A stretch of DNA of 64,000 nucleotides from Phycisphaerae bacterium (GCA_029260215.1 JAJDDQ010000031.1:124001-188000); one strand, 5' to 3'; positions 33,083 to 42,172 are shown, counted from the first letter of the stretch. The notes: generated by a model from the sequence alone, not told the origin. Made by a program: numbers and translations.

Positions 33083-34186
33083 TCACGGCGTCGTCGCAAA
33101 CGCAGCCTCGGACCCAAAGCAGGGTATCCCGGTCGGATACGGATCCGCCGGCAGCGTGTCGACCTGCCAGCGCGAACCGAACGGAACATCACCGCTGCGA
33201 ATAATCACGCAATGCCAAGTTTGATAGTCGCCCGATGGATAAGAACGCAATCGCGGCTGCGGAATCTGATGGCCATTGATGTAGACGGAATCAACATGAC
33301 CATCCACAAACGCAGCCTGGTAGGTCTGCTCAGGGCCGTGCCAACCCTTCATGGCGAATTCAACATCATCCGCCAACGGTCCCCCGCTCAGAAAACTGCA
33401 ATCGTCGCTGCCGAAGTTCTTTCGCCACGCAAAACGCCCTGCGTTTTCGAGAATGAAAAGAGTTTCCTCCGCATTGGGCACGGTCGACAGAGGACGAAGG
33501 AGCGACGTATTGGACGAGAGTGTGCAACCACCGCCCGGGACGCCGATCCACTGCGCGCTGGCTGTATAGCTGTTTCCGTAATGATCGTAGGACGACAAGC
33601 CGGAATCGCGCCAAGCAGAGAAGTGATGTCCCGCGTAGCCGTAATCTTCCGGACAGCGATAGACATCAAGCTCCAACCGAATATCACGAAGCCAGTTGAT
33701 GTTGTTCTTGCCCGGTTCATCCTGATAATCCGTGAAAACATCACCGAACAGAACCTGATTAAGTCCCCGCGTCGCAGGCCCCCGACCGGCGGCTGTGCCC
33801 CACTTCGAAGTGTACGGATTGGTCTCGACCTGCGGCTCACCGCGACCCGCCTTCCCGCCCCATTCCGCCTCGTTCATCGTCCCCGGCTGAGTTCCAAACA
33901 GTGCATGCTTGGGCAGACTCAACTCGTCCGGATCGGTCATCGCGTGAATCGCGCCAGCCATGCTGATTTGCGCCTGATTGTCGCGACACTGCGCGATCTG
34001 TGAATTCCCCCGCACGTCAGCCGCACTGGTCACGACCACCGTCATGACCGCCCCGACGGACATCATCGACATCGCCGCCTCGATAAGCGTCAAACCTCGC
34101 GCGCGGAATCCCCGCGCTTGCGTGGATTTCATCCAACCGCCGCGGCTGCGACGATCCTGCAACAACAGACTTCGTGATATTCTCAT
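33083..34186 (-). CDS. Prepilin-type (pseudopilin-like) exported protein
   Basis: A 367-residue protein with a long basic leader followed by the prepilin cleavage motif RARGLTLIEA and a hydrophobic helix (MSMMSVGAVMTVVVTSAADV). It would be processed by a prepilin peptidase and assembled or displayed by a type IV pilus/type II machinery. The remainder resembles the large family of planctomycete prepilin-type proteins (DUF1559-like): QAAFVDGHVDSVYINGHQIP near residue 315 is the H-x-DGH-like segment of that family. I start at ATG 34186, behind GAGGAG seven bases upstream; open frame upstream adds 14 residues. Confidence 0.75.
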   Translation of the reverse strand: MRISRSLLLQDRRSRGGWMKSTQARGFRARGLTLIEAAMSMMSVGAVMTVVVTSAADVRGNSQIAQCRDNQAQISMAGAIHAMTDPDELSLPKHALFGTQPGTMNEAEWGGKAGRGEPQVETNPYTSKWGTAAGRGPATRGLNQVLFGDVFTDYQDEPGKNNINWLRDIRLELDVYRCPEDYGYAGHHFSAWRDSGLSSYDHYGNSYTASAQWIGVPGGGCTLSSNTSLLRPLSTVPNAEETLFILENAGRFAWRKNFGSDDCSFLSGGPLADDVEFAMKGWHGPEQTYQAAFVDGHVDSVYINGHQIPQPRLRSYPSGDYQTWHCVIIRSGDVPFGSRWQVDTLPADPYPTGIPCFGSEAAFATTP

Positions 34187-34258
34187 GGCTCGGCTCCTCG
34201 TACACGGTTCCCATAATCGCTTCGTCAAACGACAGGCTGTCCCGCCCGCCGCGTTCTC

Positions 34259-34286
34259 TTAATATGGATGTCTCGGTTGGGAGCAA
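34259..34286 (-). promoter_or_regulatory. Candidate promoter of the prepilin-type gene
   Basis: On the minus strand TTGCTC (34286-34281) and TATTAA (34264-34259) form a -35/-10 pair with a 16-base spacer, about 75 bases before the chosen start. An A/T-rich tract (nine T on the minus strand at about 34304-34312) lies upstream and could act as an UP element. Confidence 0.35.
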
Positions 34287-34356
34287 TTTCTGACACGAAT
34301 TCCAAAAAAAAAATGAAATTTTTCACGATAAAGAGTGAAATTTGAACCCACCCCAC

Positions 34357-34382
34357 GAGCCGCGAACTTCAGTCCGCGCGGA
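34357..34382 (+). repeat. Palindromic dispersed repeat, family B, copy 4
   Basis: Core copy reading GAGCCGCGAACTTCAGTCCG then CGCGGA, with one changed base in the right arm of the hairpin compared with copy 3. Confidence 0.7.
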
Positions 34383-34784
34383 CGCCCCCAGACCCATACA
34401 GCGTTGTTTTCAACCGCAATGTCCCCCTACCGAAACATCGCCGTAGCAGACTGATGATTCGATACGAATTCCAAGTATCACGATCTTTGCGACAGGGGTG
34501 TGGCCATTATTCGTGGCGTGGTTTGGTCCGTCCAGAAAAGGTAAGTGAGTGTGACCGTGGCTTGCCGTTTAGCGGACGCAACGATGTCAGAGGGTGTCCC
34601 CAGTGGCAGTGGAAATATCGCCCGCCAATCACTGGTTGCCGGTTTTCTGATTTCGACTTTCGAGGGCCCGTGAACCGTAGTGGGACCGGAGGTGTTTCCG
34701 GGAGTTTTCACCTGCCATACCAACCCGATACATTTGAAGTCTCAAGAGACAAATCTTCCGATGCCACAATGTTTGGCGACACCC

Positions 34785-35462
34785 TCAAAGAAGCGCATCA
34801 AGCGACGTGATCGTCGTGCCCGCTGCCCCACCCGGTGCAGCCGGATTCCGCACATGCACACCACCGGGCCGATTGACGAACACTGTTCGCCAACCCAAAG
34901 CGTTCGGCGCTACAAAATCCTTAGCCGGATTGTCCGCCGCGTAAAGACAGGCTTCGTGTGGGACCGACAATCGCCGCGCCATCTCCTCGAACGCGCGTGC
35001 GTGCGGCTTCCAGAACTTCCTGCCCCAATCGTCGGTAACGATGATTTCGTCCACGCGATTGCGAAGGTTCAAAGCGTCGATCTTGGCGTGCTGCGTCACG
35101 GCGTACCCGTCCGTAATGATGCCGATTCGGTAAACCGACGACAGCCGCGACAACGCATCCTCCGCGTCCGCGAACAGCGAAATCGTCGGCCGATGGTTGC
35201 GGTAAACGTCGATCATATCGCGCACAAGATCGGGATCGTCATCAAAGCCGCACTCAGCAAGAATGGCATTGAACACGCGGGCACGATCGGGCGAATCGAA
35301 CAGAGCACGCATGCGTTCCGCCGGATCGAACGGAGCATTCAGGCGATCCGCAAAAGCATCCGCCACCGCACGGTAACCGCTGAACACATACGCACGTTCG
35401 GAATAGAGTGTGTCGTCCAGATCGAACACAACAGCCCGCGTGTCCGATGAAAGAACTACCAC
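34785..35462 (-). CDS. HAD family hydrolase paired with an ATP-grasp enzyme
   Basis: A 225-residue HAD-IA phosphatase-like protein. Motif I is VVFDLDDTLYSER near residue 11, motif II is IGIITDGYA near 112, the motif III Lys lies in FWKPHARAFEEM near 150, and motif IV is YAADNPAKDF. A helical cap lies at residues 20 to 85. It starts with a GTG inside the last codons of the ATP-grasp gene (7-base overlap), so the two are co-translated. Such HAD/ATP-grasp pairs are often found near surface-polysaccharide genes, but the substrate is unknown. Confidence 0.82.
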   Translation of the reverse strand: MVVLSSDTRAVVFDLDDTLYSERAYVFSGYRAVADAFADRLNAPFDPAERMRALFDSPDRARVFNAILAECGFDDDPDLVRDMIDVYRNHRPTISLFADAEDALSRLSSVYRIGIITDGYAVTQHAKIDALNLRNRVDEIIVTDDWGRKFWKPHARAFEEMARRLSVPHEACLYAADNPAKDFVAPNALGWRTVFVNRPGGVHVRNPAAPGGAAGTTITSLDALL

Positions 35463-36502
35463 TGGCGTCGATCGGCTTTGTAGAAAACAGACTCGTCGAA
35501 ACGAAGCATCGCCAGGTGGTTGTCGAACGCCGTCGGCTTGATCGGCACCGGTCGGCCCAAATGCTCAGCCATCAGCCACAGCGGAAAGTCCGCACCCGCG
35601 TGAATCGCCAGTGGCGCCCCGCCGCCGAATCGTGGGTTGATTTCAATCACCCTAATGCGTTTGTCAGCCGTAACAATACACTGCACCGTGACCACGCCGC
35701 GACAGTCCGCAAGCGCCGTCGCAACCTGCTTGCCGATCACGATGATGCGCCGATCCTTGACGATGACACCCTTTGACACTTCCCCGTTGCGCACCTCGAT
35801 GCGTCGCCGAGGCACGATGCAACGCGGTATGCCGTCGAAACCGGTGTACACATCGAGCGTGTGCTCAACGCCGACGACCAGCTCCTGCACAATCGGGTTC
35901 GGCACGCGACGGGCCAACACACGCAGATCGTCTCGGTCGTGAACGACGTAATTGCCCATGCCCGCACTGCCCTCGCGAGGTTTCATGAACAACGGGAACT
36001 TCAACCGCTTGCGCTCGATCGCCTGCTCGTATGTCCACGTTGCGGGTGTGTCGATCTCCGCCCGTCGCAGCATATGATAAGTTTGAATCTTGTCCTGACA
36101 CGTGTTGATGACATTCTCGCCCGAGATCACCGCCCGGCAGCCAAGCGCGTCAAAACGCACGTAGGCTTTGCTAAGCGACATCAGCTCGATATCGATCAAC
36201 GGAATAGCCATGTCGATACGATGCTTCCGCACGATCTCCAGCAGCGCGTCGAGATGCTCCGCCTCCTTGATTGCGGGCACGATGTGGGCTTTGTCTACGT
36301 GATGCATCGCCGGCGCGAAACAGGTCATGTCTGCCCCGTGTACCGTCAGCCCGATGCCCAGCTTCTTCGCTGCCGATCGAAACGCGCGCACCAACTCCAC
36401 GCGCCGCCCCACGCTTGTGAACAAGACGTTCAGACTGCGCTTCGCAGAATGCTTGCGTGTGGTCTTGCGGGTTGTTTTGGAATCGCGCGTCGCCATAGAC
36501 AT
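35456..36502 (-). CDS. ATP-grasp enzyme (CarB/PylC-like ligase)
   Basis: A 348-residue ATP-grasp ligase that would join a carboxylate to an amine or similar nucleophile using ATP. A basic N-terminal tail of about 25 residues precedes the PreATP-grasp domain (LNVLFTSVGRRVELVRAFRS). The ATP-grasp core shows CQDKIQTYHMLR, FPLFMKPREGSAGMGNYVV (phosphate loop) and IEINPRFGGGAPLAIHAG (metal site). It resembles carbamoyl-phosphate synthase large-chain fragments and PylC. It leads a two-gene unit with the HAD hydrolase. Start: ATG 36502 or 36496; neither has a ribosome site. Confidence 0.85.
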   Translation of the reverse strand: MSMATRDSKTTRKTTRKHSAKRSLNVLFTSVGRRVELVRAFRSAAKKLGIGLTVHGADMTCFAPAMHHVDKAHIVPAIKEAEHLDALLEIVRKHRIDMAIPLIDIELMSLSKAYVRFDALGCRAVISGENVINTCQDKIQTYHMLRRAEIDTPATWTYEQAIERKRLKFPLFMKPREGSAGMGNYVVHDRDDLRVLARRVPNPIVQELVVGVEHTLDVYTGFDGIPRCIVPRRRIEVRNGEVSKGVIVKDRRIIVIGKQVATALADCRGVVTVQCIVTADKRIRVIEINPRFGGGAPLAIHAGADFPLWLMAEHLGRPVPIKPTAFDNHLAMLRFDESVFYKADRRQW

Positions 36503-36827
36503 CACTTATATCGGCTTCAAACACCCACCGCTATGCAAACCTTCTTCGTAACTCTCCAGCTACGCGTAAAACGAAGCCACGTCCTGCCATCGCTTTGCGA
36601 CAGGAAACGATCTTTTCCCCCCTTGCAAAGGGGGGATACAGGGGGGTCTGGACCAGAGCAACGTCTTGCTTCGCAAGAAGAACCTCCCCTGGCCCCTCCT
36701 TCTGAAGGAGGGGAGAAAGAAGGTAATCTTCGCGTCTATGCAGCCCAACAGTGTTCGTTGCTATTGGGCATTGCTGAAGAGTTACCCTTCTTCCAAGCCG
36801 CTTCGCATCGCGGTATTCTAACGCATC
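36503..36827. other. Divergent gap between the ATP-grasp gene and cinA
   Basis: About 325 bases without a gene. Most of it is occupied by the composite hairpin element listed as repeat family C (36611-36720). Both flanking genes read outwards, so promoters must flank the element; I cannot place them. Confidence 0.45.
36611..36720. repeat. Composite hairpin repeat, family C
   Basis: Three palindromes in a row: CCCCCCTTGCAAAGGGGGG (36617-36635), CTTGC with GCAAG around TTC (36665-36677), and CCCCTCCTTC with GAAGGAGGGG around one base (36693-36713). Further runs GGGGGG and CCTCCCCTGG lie between. Elements of this look are, to my knowledge, scattered in many bacterial genomes outside genes. Only one copy is in this window, so dispersal is inferred. 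Confidence 0.55.
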
Positions 36828-38099
36828 GTGCGTGCCAAAATCATCAGCATCGGAACGGAACTTACCTTCGGCTTGACCGTGGACACCAACGCTGCCTGGT
36901 TGGCAGCCAGGCTGGCTGCGGTCGGCGTCACCGTTGATCAACACGTCACCGTCGCCGACGATCAAACTGTGATCGCCGATTCCGTGACGAGCATCGCCCG
37001 AACAACAGATATCATCGTTATCACCGGAGGCATAGGCCCCACCCCCGATGACCTGACCCGGGCCGCCGTCGCACAGGCCGCCGGTGTCGCGCTGAGATTC
37101 GATCCCGATTCGCTGGAACACATCAAGGGCTTCTTCGCCTCGGCAAACAAGCCAATGGCCGCCGGCAACGAGGCGCAGGCCTATCTGCCCGAAGGAGCCA
37201 CGGTCATCCAGAACACGCGCGGAACCGCGCCCGGCTTCGCGGTGAGCATCGGCCAAGCCCGCGTTTTTGTGTTACCCGGCGTACCTCGTGAGATGCGCCG
37301 AATGTACGAATTATCCGTCGAACCGGAAATCCGCCGTTCCGCCGCAGGGGCAGCCGTGGTCCTTCGCGCCATCCACACCTTCGGTGCCTCCGAATCCGAC
37401 GTGGCCGAACAACTCGGCCCAATGCTGTCACCGGGCCGATCGCCAGGCGTCGGCATCACCGCTCATGACGGGATCATCAGCCTGCGTGTTTTCTCCGAAA
37501 ACTCCACCCCGGATTCCGCCCGAACAAAGGCCGACGCCGACGTTGCGGAAATCAAGAATCGGTTGGGAACTTTGGTTTTTGGCGAGGAAGACTCGACGCT
37601 TCCAAAAGCGGTGGCAGACCTCCTCACGCAACAAGGAGCCACTGTCGCGACGGCTGAATCCTGCACCGGCGGGCTGCTGGCCAAGATGCTGACCGACATC
37701 CCCGGCAGCAGCGACTACTTTCACGGGGGGTTCATACCCTATGCGAACGCCGCCAAGAAAAGCTGGCTCGACGTGCCGGCCGACATGCTGGAGCGCGAAG
37801 GTGCCGTTTCCGAGCCTGTAGCGGAGTTCTTGGCGGAATCCTGCCGAAAAAAGGCCAAATCTGACTTCGGATTAGCCACCACCGGCATCGCCGGGCCTGG
37901 GGGCGGCATCGCAGGACCAAGTGGTGGCACGCATGAGAAACCGGTTGGGCTGGTTTTCGTCGCGTTGGCCAGCGCGTCCGCCACCGTGGTGCGGCGGTTG
38001 CTCGTGCCCGCGCATTTCGGGCGAGATGGCATCCGCGATCGATCATGTAAAGCGTTATTGAATATGTTGCGTCTTCACTTGCTCGAAGTTTTGGATTGA
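36828..38099 (+). CDS. cinA: CinA family nicotinamide-nucleotide amidohydrolase
   Basis: A 423-residue two-domain CinA. The N-terminal MoCF-like domain (residues 1 to 170) has AKIISIGTELTFG, ITGGIGPTPDDLTR and FVLPGVPREMRRM, and is linked to NAD-related pyrophosphatase activity. The C-terminal domain (260 to 420) is the NMN deamidase with the catalytic Ser in ATAESCTGGLLA and GIAGPGGG. It recycles nicotinamide mononucleotide. Between TGIAGP and the end there is a short duplicated GGGIAGPSGG. The start is GTG at 36828. Alone; complex I genes begin 176 bases downstream. Confidence 0.93.
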   Translation: MRAKIISIGTELTFGLTVDTNAAWLAARLAAVGVTVDQHVTVADDQTVIADSVTSIARTTDIIVITGGIGPTPDDLTRAAVAQAAGVALRFDPDSLEHIKGFFASANKPMAAGNEAQAYLPEGATVIQNTRGTAPGFAVSIGQARVFVLPGVPREMRRMYELSVEPEIRRSAAGAAVVLRAIHTFGASESDVAEQLGPMLSPGRSPGVGITAHDGIISLRVFSENSTPDSARTKADADVAEIKNRLGTLVFGEEDSTLPKAVADLLTQQGATVATAESCTGGLLAKMLTDIPGSSDYFHGGFIPYANAAKKSWLDVPADMLEREGAVSEPVAEFLAESCRKKAKSDFGLATTGIAGPGGGIAGPSGGTHEKPVGLVFVALASASATVVRRLLVPAHFGRDGIRDRSCKALLNMLRLHLLEVLD

Positions 38100-38275
38100 T
38101 TCAGGATGGAATCAGCGATCAGCCGATGCGGAAGAGGGATTCCTGCTCTTGCAAAACAATGCATCCAAAAATAGAATCCCGGCGGTTTCGGAGGCGGAGT
38201 CGGGTGGCCGCTGCGATTCCCAGATGACTGATCGTTCAGGACACGTAAACTCCTTCCCCGGAACGCCTCATCGCC

Positions 38276-38848
38276 ATGCGTGAATATTTTCACAATCTCT
38301 ACATGACGCTCAAAACCATCCTTATTGGGATGCGTATCACGCTCAAGTACTGCTTTGCGCGGACCATCACGCTTCAATACCCGGATCGCCCGCCGGCGCT
38401 TCAGCCGCGATTCCGCGGATTTCACTATTTTGAGATCGAAAAGTGCATCGCCTGCGATTTGTGCGCAAAAGCCTGTCCGGTCGATTGCATTTACATCGAA
38501 AAAACCGGGGCACGCAAAATCGACAAAGCCAGCGGAATCGCCAAGGGCGGAGCCATGACCCGCTACGCGATCGACTACTCGAAATGCATGTTCTGCGCCC
38601 TGTGCGTCGACCCCTGCCCGACGGATTGCATCCATATGGGCAATTTGCACGATCACTCCGGCTACACGCGGGAGAGCATGACCGTGGAATTCACCGATCT
38701 GGCGTTGGAAGGCCTGCAAACACCCCAGCCGTTCTGGATGCAGAGCGAAAAGCAGCCCGAATGGGTGAAACAGACCAAGCAGGACTGGATCAATCGCGGC
38801 GTGCCGGTTCGTGAGGAAATGCTCAAAGCGCTCGAGGAGCAGAAGTAA
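38276..38848 (+). CDS. nuoI: NADH-quinone oxidoreductase subunit I
   Basis: The 190-residue subunit of complex I that carries two [4Fe-4S] clusters (N6a, N6b) between the input module and NuoB. The binding motifs are CIACDLCAKACPVDC and CMFCALCVDPCPTDC. The N-terminal amphipathic part (MREYFHNLYMTLKTILIGMR) docks on the membrane arm. It is first in the operon here, whereas in the classic order it follows nuoH. Its stop overlaps the nuoA start by one base (TAATG). At 190 residues it is slightly long because of a C-terminal tail. Confidence 0.95.
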   Translation: MREYFHNLYMTLKTILIGMRITLKYCFARTITLQYPDRPPALQPRFRGFHYFEIEKCIACDLCAKACPVDCIYIEKTGARKIDKASGIAKGGAMTRYAIDYSKCMFCALCVDPCPTDCIHMGNLHDHSGYTRESMTVEFTDLALEGLQTPQPFWMQSEKQPEWVKQTKQDWINRGVPVREEMLKALEEQK

Positions 38849-39465
38849 TGCCGTTCAACCTGTCCATACCGGCCCAGGTGGCCGTGAACGCAGGCGGTCC
38901 GTCCAGTACGGAGCTTGTGTGGGGTATTTTGCTGTTTCTGATCCTGGGAATCATGATGGCGCTCGGTGCGCTGATTGCGGGCCGATTTTTGCGTCCGAAG
39001 CTCTCCCACCCGGAAAAAGGTGCGCCTTACGAATGCGGCGAGCCTGCCATCGGCGACAGTTGGGTGCAGTTTGACCTGCGTTTTTACGTTGTGGCGCTGG
39101 TTTTCATCATTTTCGACGTTGAAATCGCCCTTTTTTGGCCTTGGGCGGTGGTTTTCGGGGCGGCTGACGCTTCGACGGCTGCCGGCTACGCCATTAAGAC
39201 GGTGGCGGTGCTGGATATGCTGTTTTTCTTCGGTGTTGTTGTGGTGGGGTTCCTGTTCCTGTGGCGGTTCGGATACCTGGATTGGGTCCGGGCGTCGACG
39301 GGGCAGCGGCGGACCTCTCGACTTGGGGAGACCGCACGTCTTTCTTCGGGTTCCAGCAACGGTGCCGGTCAACCGCTCCCTTCGGGCTCCCGTCCTGGTC
39401 GCTCTCAGGGTCGCGAACCTGATGGGTCGAAGCGTGACGACGAGAAAGTGATGGCGACGGTATGA
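38848..39465 (+). CDS. nuoA: NADH-quinone oxidoreductase subunit A with a long hydrophilic tail
   Basis: NuoA is a three-helix membrane subunit at the junction with the peripheral arm. Its family signature is complete here: [20 protein letters not shown] then [15 protein letters not shown], with the three helices in residues 20 to 150. The last 50 residues are extra: a hydrophilic Ser/Gly/Arg-rich tail that the usual 120 to 150-residue proteins lack. Part of its DNA (near 39370-39420) resembles dispersed repeat family D, suggesting that the tail arose by repeat insertion. The stop overlaps nuoB by four bases. Confidence 0.93.
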   Translation: MPFNLSIPAQVAVNAGGPSSTELVWGILLFLILGIMMALGALIAGRFLRPKLSHPEKGAPYECGEPAIGDSWVQFDLRFYVVALVFIIFDVEIALFWPWAVVFGAADASTAAGYAIKTVAVLDMLFFFGVVVVGFLFLWRFGYLDWVRASTGQRRTSRLGETARLSSGSSNGAGQPLPSGSRPGRSQGREPDGSKRDDEKVMATV

Positions 39466-39980
39466 GTTGGATCGAAAATCGCTTTGAAGAGGGCCTGATC
39501 ATCACGTCGCTGGATTGGGCGATCAACTGGGGTCGCAAGAACAGTATTTGGCCCATGACGTTCGGGTTGGCCTGCTGTGCGATTGAGATGATGGCCGTCG
39601 GGGCTTCGCGGTTTGATATTGACCGTTTCGGGGCGGGTGCGTTTCGCGCGTCGCCGCGTCAGTCGGATTTGATGATCGTCGCGGGCACGGTGACGTACAA
39701 GATGGCCAGCCGGCTGAAGCGTTTGTACAACCAGATGCCCGAGCCGAAATACGTGATCGCGATGGGCGCGTGTACGATCGGCGGCGGTCCTTATTTCAAG
39801 CACGGATATCATGTGGTCAAGGGTGTGGATCTGGTCGTGCCGGTGGATGTGTACATTCCCGGCTGCCCGCCGCGTCCGGAGGCGTTGCTCGAGGGTTTGA
39901 TGCGTCTTCAGGACAAGATCACGCATCAGACGCGTGCGAAGAATCCGATGTCGCGTTTGAAGGAAAGTGCGCTGGCGTGA
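39462..39980 (+). CDS. nuoB: NADH-quinone oxidoreductase subunit B
   Basis: A 172-residue subunit that holds cluster N2, the last iron-sulfur centre before quinone. The tandem Cys ligand pair is in [11 protein letters not shown], with further ligands in [11 protein letters not shown] and [11 protein letters not shown]. The quinone-site flank SRFDIDRFG is present. It overlaps the nuoA stop by four bases. A 290-base non-coding gap separates it from nuoC, the only large break in the first half of the operon. Confidence 0.96.
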   Translation: MSWIENRFEEGLIITSLDWAINWGRKNSIWPMTFGLACCAIEMMAVGASRFDIDRFGAGAFRASPRQSDLMIVAGTVTYKMASRLKRLYNQMPEPKYVIAMGACTIGGGPYFKHGYHVVKGVDLVVPVDVYIPGCPPRPEALLEGLMRLQDKITHQTRAKNPMSRLKESALA

Positions 39981-40272
39981 TCGTGCCGGTTGGAACTGTT
40001 GGTGCGGGAAAAGATGTGCGACGCGTTTACGGCTTGGTTGTCGCTTTCACGCTTCCGTGTTGGTCGCGTTCAGTGTCACGGTTCTGGCAACAATAGGCCG
40101 CTCCCCTCATGCTTCCTGTTCGGGCGCATTATCGGTGTTGCGGTTCTGATTGGTCGCTTGCACGCTAACGGACGCTTCATGGACTGGTGCTTATCTGCTG
40201 GATAATCCGGATTGTTTCGCTCGTGCATAAAAGTACACAGCAGGGCGGCTGCCGAAACGGAGAAGGTTGAAC
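39981..40272 (+). other. 290-base gap inside the complex I operon
   Basis: No gene is visible between nuoB and nuoC. The stretch contains GGCCGCTCCCCTCATGCTTCC near 40099 with weak likeness to repeat family D. It could hold an internal promoter or processing site; I see no clear boxes. A good ribosome site for nuoC, GGAGAAGG, lies at its end. Confidence 0.4.
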
Positions 40273-40839
40273 ATGGCTCCTGAAGAGGTTTGCGACATAT
40301 TGAAGGAACGGTTCGGGGCGGCGGTGCTGGATGCGAAGCTCGATGCTCGGCGGCCTTATGTGGTTGTTGACGTTGCGCGGTGGCATGACATTGCTCTGTT
40401 TCTTCGCGACGACGAGCGATTGCAATTCAACATGCTCGAATGTCTGTCGGCGCTCGATTTGCTTGAGGACAACAAGCTGGCGGCGGTTTATGACATGTTC
40501 TCGGTTCCGGTGGTCATCGCGTCCGCGTCGACGGTAGTCGGCGGCTCGGGGTGCAAGAGCACGCCGTTGTTGCGACACCACATGGCTGTGCGGGTGGAGG
40601 TCGATCGTGACAAGCCTCGCATCCCCACGGTGAGCGATGTTTGGCCTGCGGCGGACTGGCATGAGCGTGAGGCTTTCGACATGATGGGCATAGTGTTCGA
40701 CAACCATCCGGACATGACGCGCATTCTGTGTCCGGATGATTGGGAGGGCTATCCGCTGCGTAAGGATTATGAGTTCCCGCTGGAGTATCACGGGATACCA
40801 GCCACGACCGAGCACACGTTGACCAATCCGAAGCATTGA
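40273..40839 (+). CDS. nuoC: NADH-quinone oxidoreductase subunit C
   Basis: A 188-residue peripheral-arm subunit of the 30-kDa family, which binds NuoD and NuoB. The signature [20 protein letters not shown] then EGYPLRKDY is present, and [14 protein letters not shown] precedes it. The start is ATG 40273 with GGAGAAGG upstream; an in-frame TTG two codons earlier is less likely. NuoC and NuoD are separate genes here, not fused. It contains a short insertion ([13 protein letters not shown]) in the middle. Confidence 0.93.
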   Translation: MAPEEVCDILKERFGAAVLDAKLDARRPYVVVDVARWHDIALFLRDDERLQFNMLECLSALDLLEDNKLAAVYDMFSVPVVIASASTVVGGSGCKSTPLLRHHMAVRVEVDRDKPRIPTVSDVWPAADWHEREAFDMMGIVFDNHPDMTRILCPDDWEGYPLRKDYEFPLEYHGIPATTEHTLTNPKH

Positions 40840-40875
40840 TTAGATGGGCAACAGGCATCACGGGACGCACTTGAT

Positions 40876-42075
40876 ATGGCGACAACGGTGATTGAAACGA
40901 GGCCGGACGTACTGATCGATTTCGACAAGGAATCGCAGGGTGATGTGCGTACGGAGGAGATGCTGATCAACATGGGGCCTCAGCATCCGGCGACGCACGG
41001 CGTGTTGCGTGTGGTGCTGCGTACCGATGGCGAGCTGATACTCGAATCGGTACCGCATATTGGGTACCTGCACCGTTGTGCGGAAAAGATCGGTGAGAAT
41101 CTTCAACCCTACCAGTTTATCCCCTACACGGACCGCATGGATTACCTGGCGGGGATGAACAACAACCAGGCCTACGCAATCGCGATCGAGCAGTTGGTGG
41201 GGATTGAGGTTCCGGAGCGGGCGTTGTACATCCGCATGATATTCGCGGAGCTGAATCGCATCGCGTCGCATCTGGTTGCATTCGGCACGTACGGATTGGA
41301 CATGGGGGCGTTTACGCCCTTTTTGTACTCCTTCCGCGAACGCGAGATGATTCTGGACTTGTTCGAGAGTGCTTGCGGTGCCCGGCTGACCTACAGCTAC
41401 ATCAATGTTGGTGGCGTGCATGACGATCTGCCGGACAAGTTTCTCGACGTTCTGCTGGAGTATCTGGACTATTTCGAGCCGAAAGTCGCCGAATACAACC
41501 AGCTTCTCAGCTACAACCACATTTTTGTGAAGCGGACCGCCAACGTTGGCGTGATTTCAGCGGCGGACGCGGTGGGCTGGGCTTTGACCGGGCCTGTGTT
41601 GCGCGGGAGTGGTGTGAACTGGGATTTGCGCAAGAGCACGCCTTACGAGATTTACGATCGTTTCGAGTTTGATGTGCCGGTGGGGCTGCCCGGTGGTTCT
41701 GAGGGTGTGCCGCAGTCCGTGGTGGTTGGCGACTGCTGGTGCCGATACATGGTTCGGGTGCTTGAGATGCTTCAATCGTGTCGCATTATCCGGCAGGCTA
41801 TCAAGCAGATGCCCGATGGTCCTCATCTCGCGGGCAAGCTGAAGAATCTCAAGCTGCCTGACGACGAGATTTACGTTGAAATCGAGAACCCGCGCGGGCA
41901 GCTAGGGTTTTACGTTCGCGGAGACGGTTCGACGATTCCGGCGCGTGTGAAAGCCCGTGGGCCTAGTTTTTGCAACATCTCCATTCTCAACCATGTTGGG
42001 AGTGGATGCCTGCTGGCAGACATTCCCGCGATTGTGGGGAGTATTGATATTGTGATGGGTGAGGTGGATCGCTGA
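40876..42075 (+). CDS. nuoD: NADH-quinone oxidoreductase subunit D
   Basis: The 399-residue 49-kDa-type subunit, related to [NiFe]-hydrogenase large subunits, that forms the quinone-binding cavity with NuoB. Motifs: NMGPQHPATHGVLRVVL near the start, HIGYLHRCAEKIGEN, and at the C-terminus SFCNISILNHV with LADIPAIVGSIDIVMGEVDR. The quinone-site His and Tyr regions are intact by eye. It lies 36 bases after nuoC. Confidence 0.96.
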   Translation: MATTVIETRPDVLIDFDKESQGDVRTEEMLINMGPQHPATHGVLRVVLRTDGELILESVPHIGYLHRCAEKIGENLQPYQFIPYTDRMDYLAGMNNNQAYAIAIEQLVGIEVPERALYIRMIFAELNRIASHLVAFGTYGLDMGAFTPFLYSFREREMILDLFESACGARLTYSYINVGGVHDDLPDKFLDVLLEYLDYFEPKVAEYNQLLSYNHIFVKRTANVGVISAADAVGWALTGPVLRGSGVNWDLRKSTPYEIYDRFEFDVPVGLPGGSEGVPQSVVVGDCWCRYMVRVLEMLQSCRIIRQAIKQMPDGPHLAGKLKNLKLPDDEIYVEIENPRGQLGFYVRGDGSTIPARVKARGPSFCNISILNHVGSGCLLADIPAIVGSIDIVMGEVDR

Positions 42076-42172
42076 CGCGGCGTGCGGCGCGGTTTCAAGA
42101 TTGAACGCGCCGCGTTAGAATGCCCGCCCCACAGACATTCGGCCGTTCGGCGCGGCGGTTCGGAGGAATTCG

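Larger units (their letters stand above)
34187..34784. other. Gap of about 600 bases upstream of the prepilin-type gene
   Basis: The left part holds the prepilin promoter and a hairpin (TTTCAC with GTGAAA, 34319-34340) in an A/T-rich stretch, then a family B repeat. From about 34440 to 34784 the sequence has lower GC than its neighbours. Short frames exist on both strands (for example 34478-34723 minus and 34454-34810 plus) but neither has a ribosome site or a recognisable product, so I leave it unassigned. Confidence 0.45.

Noticed and set aside
34454-34810. Opposing frames of 118 (plus) and 81 (minus) codons
   Set aside because: Neither has a ribosome site, recognisable motif or partner; the plus frame also runs into the HAD gene on the other strand.
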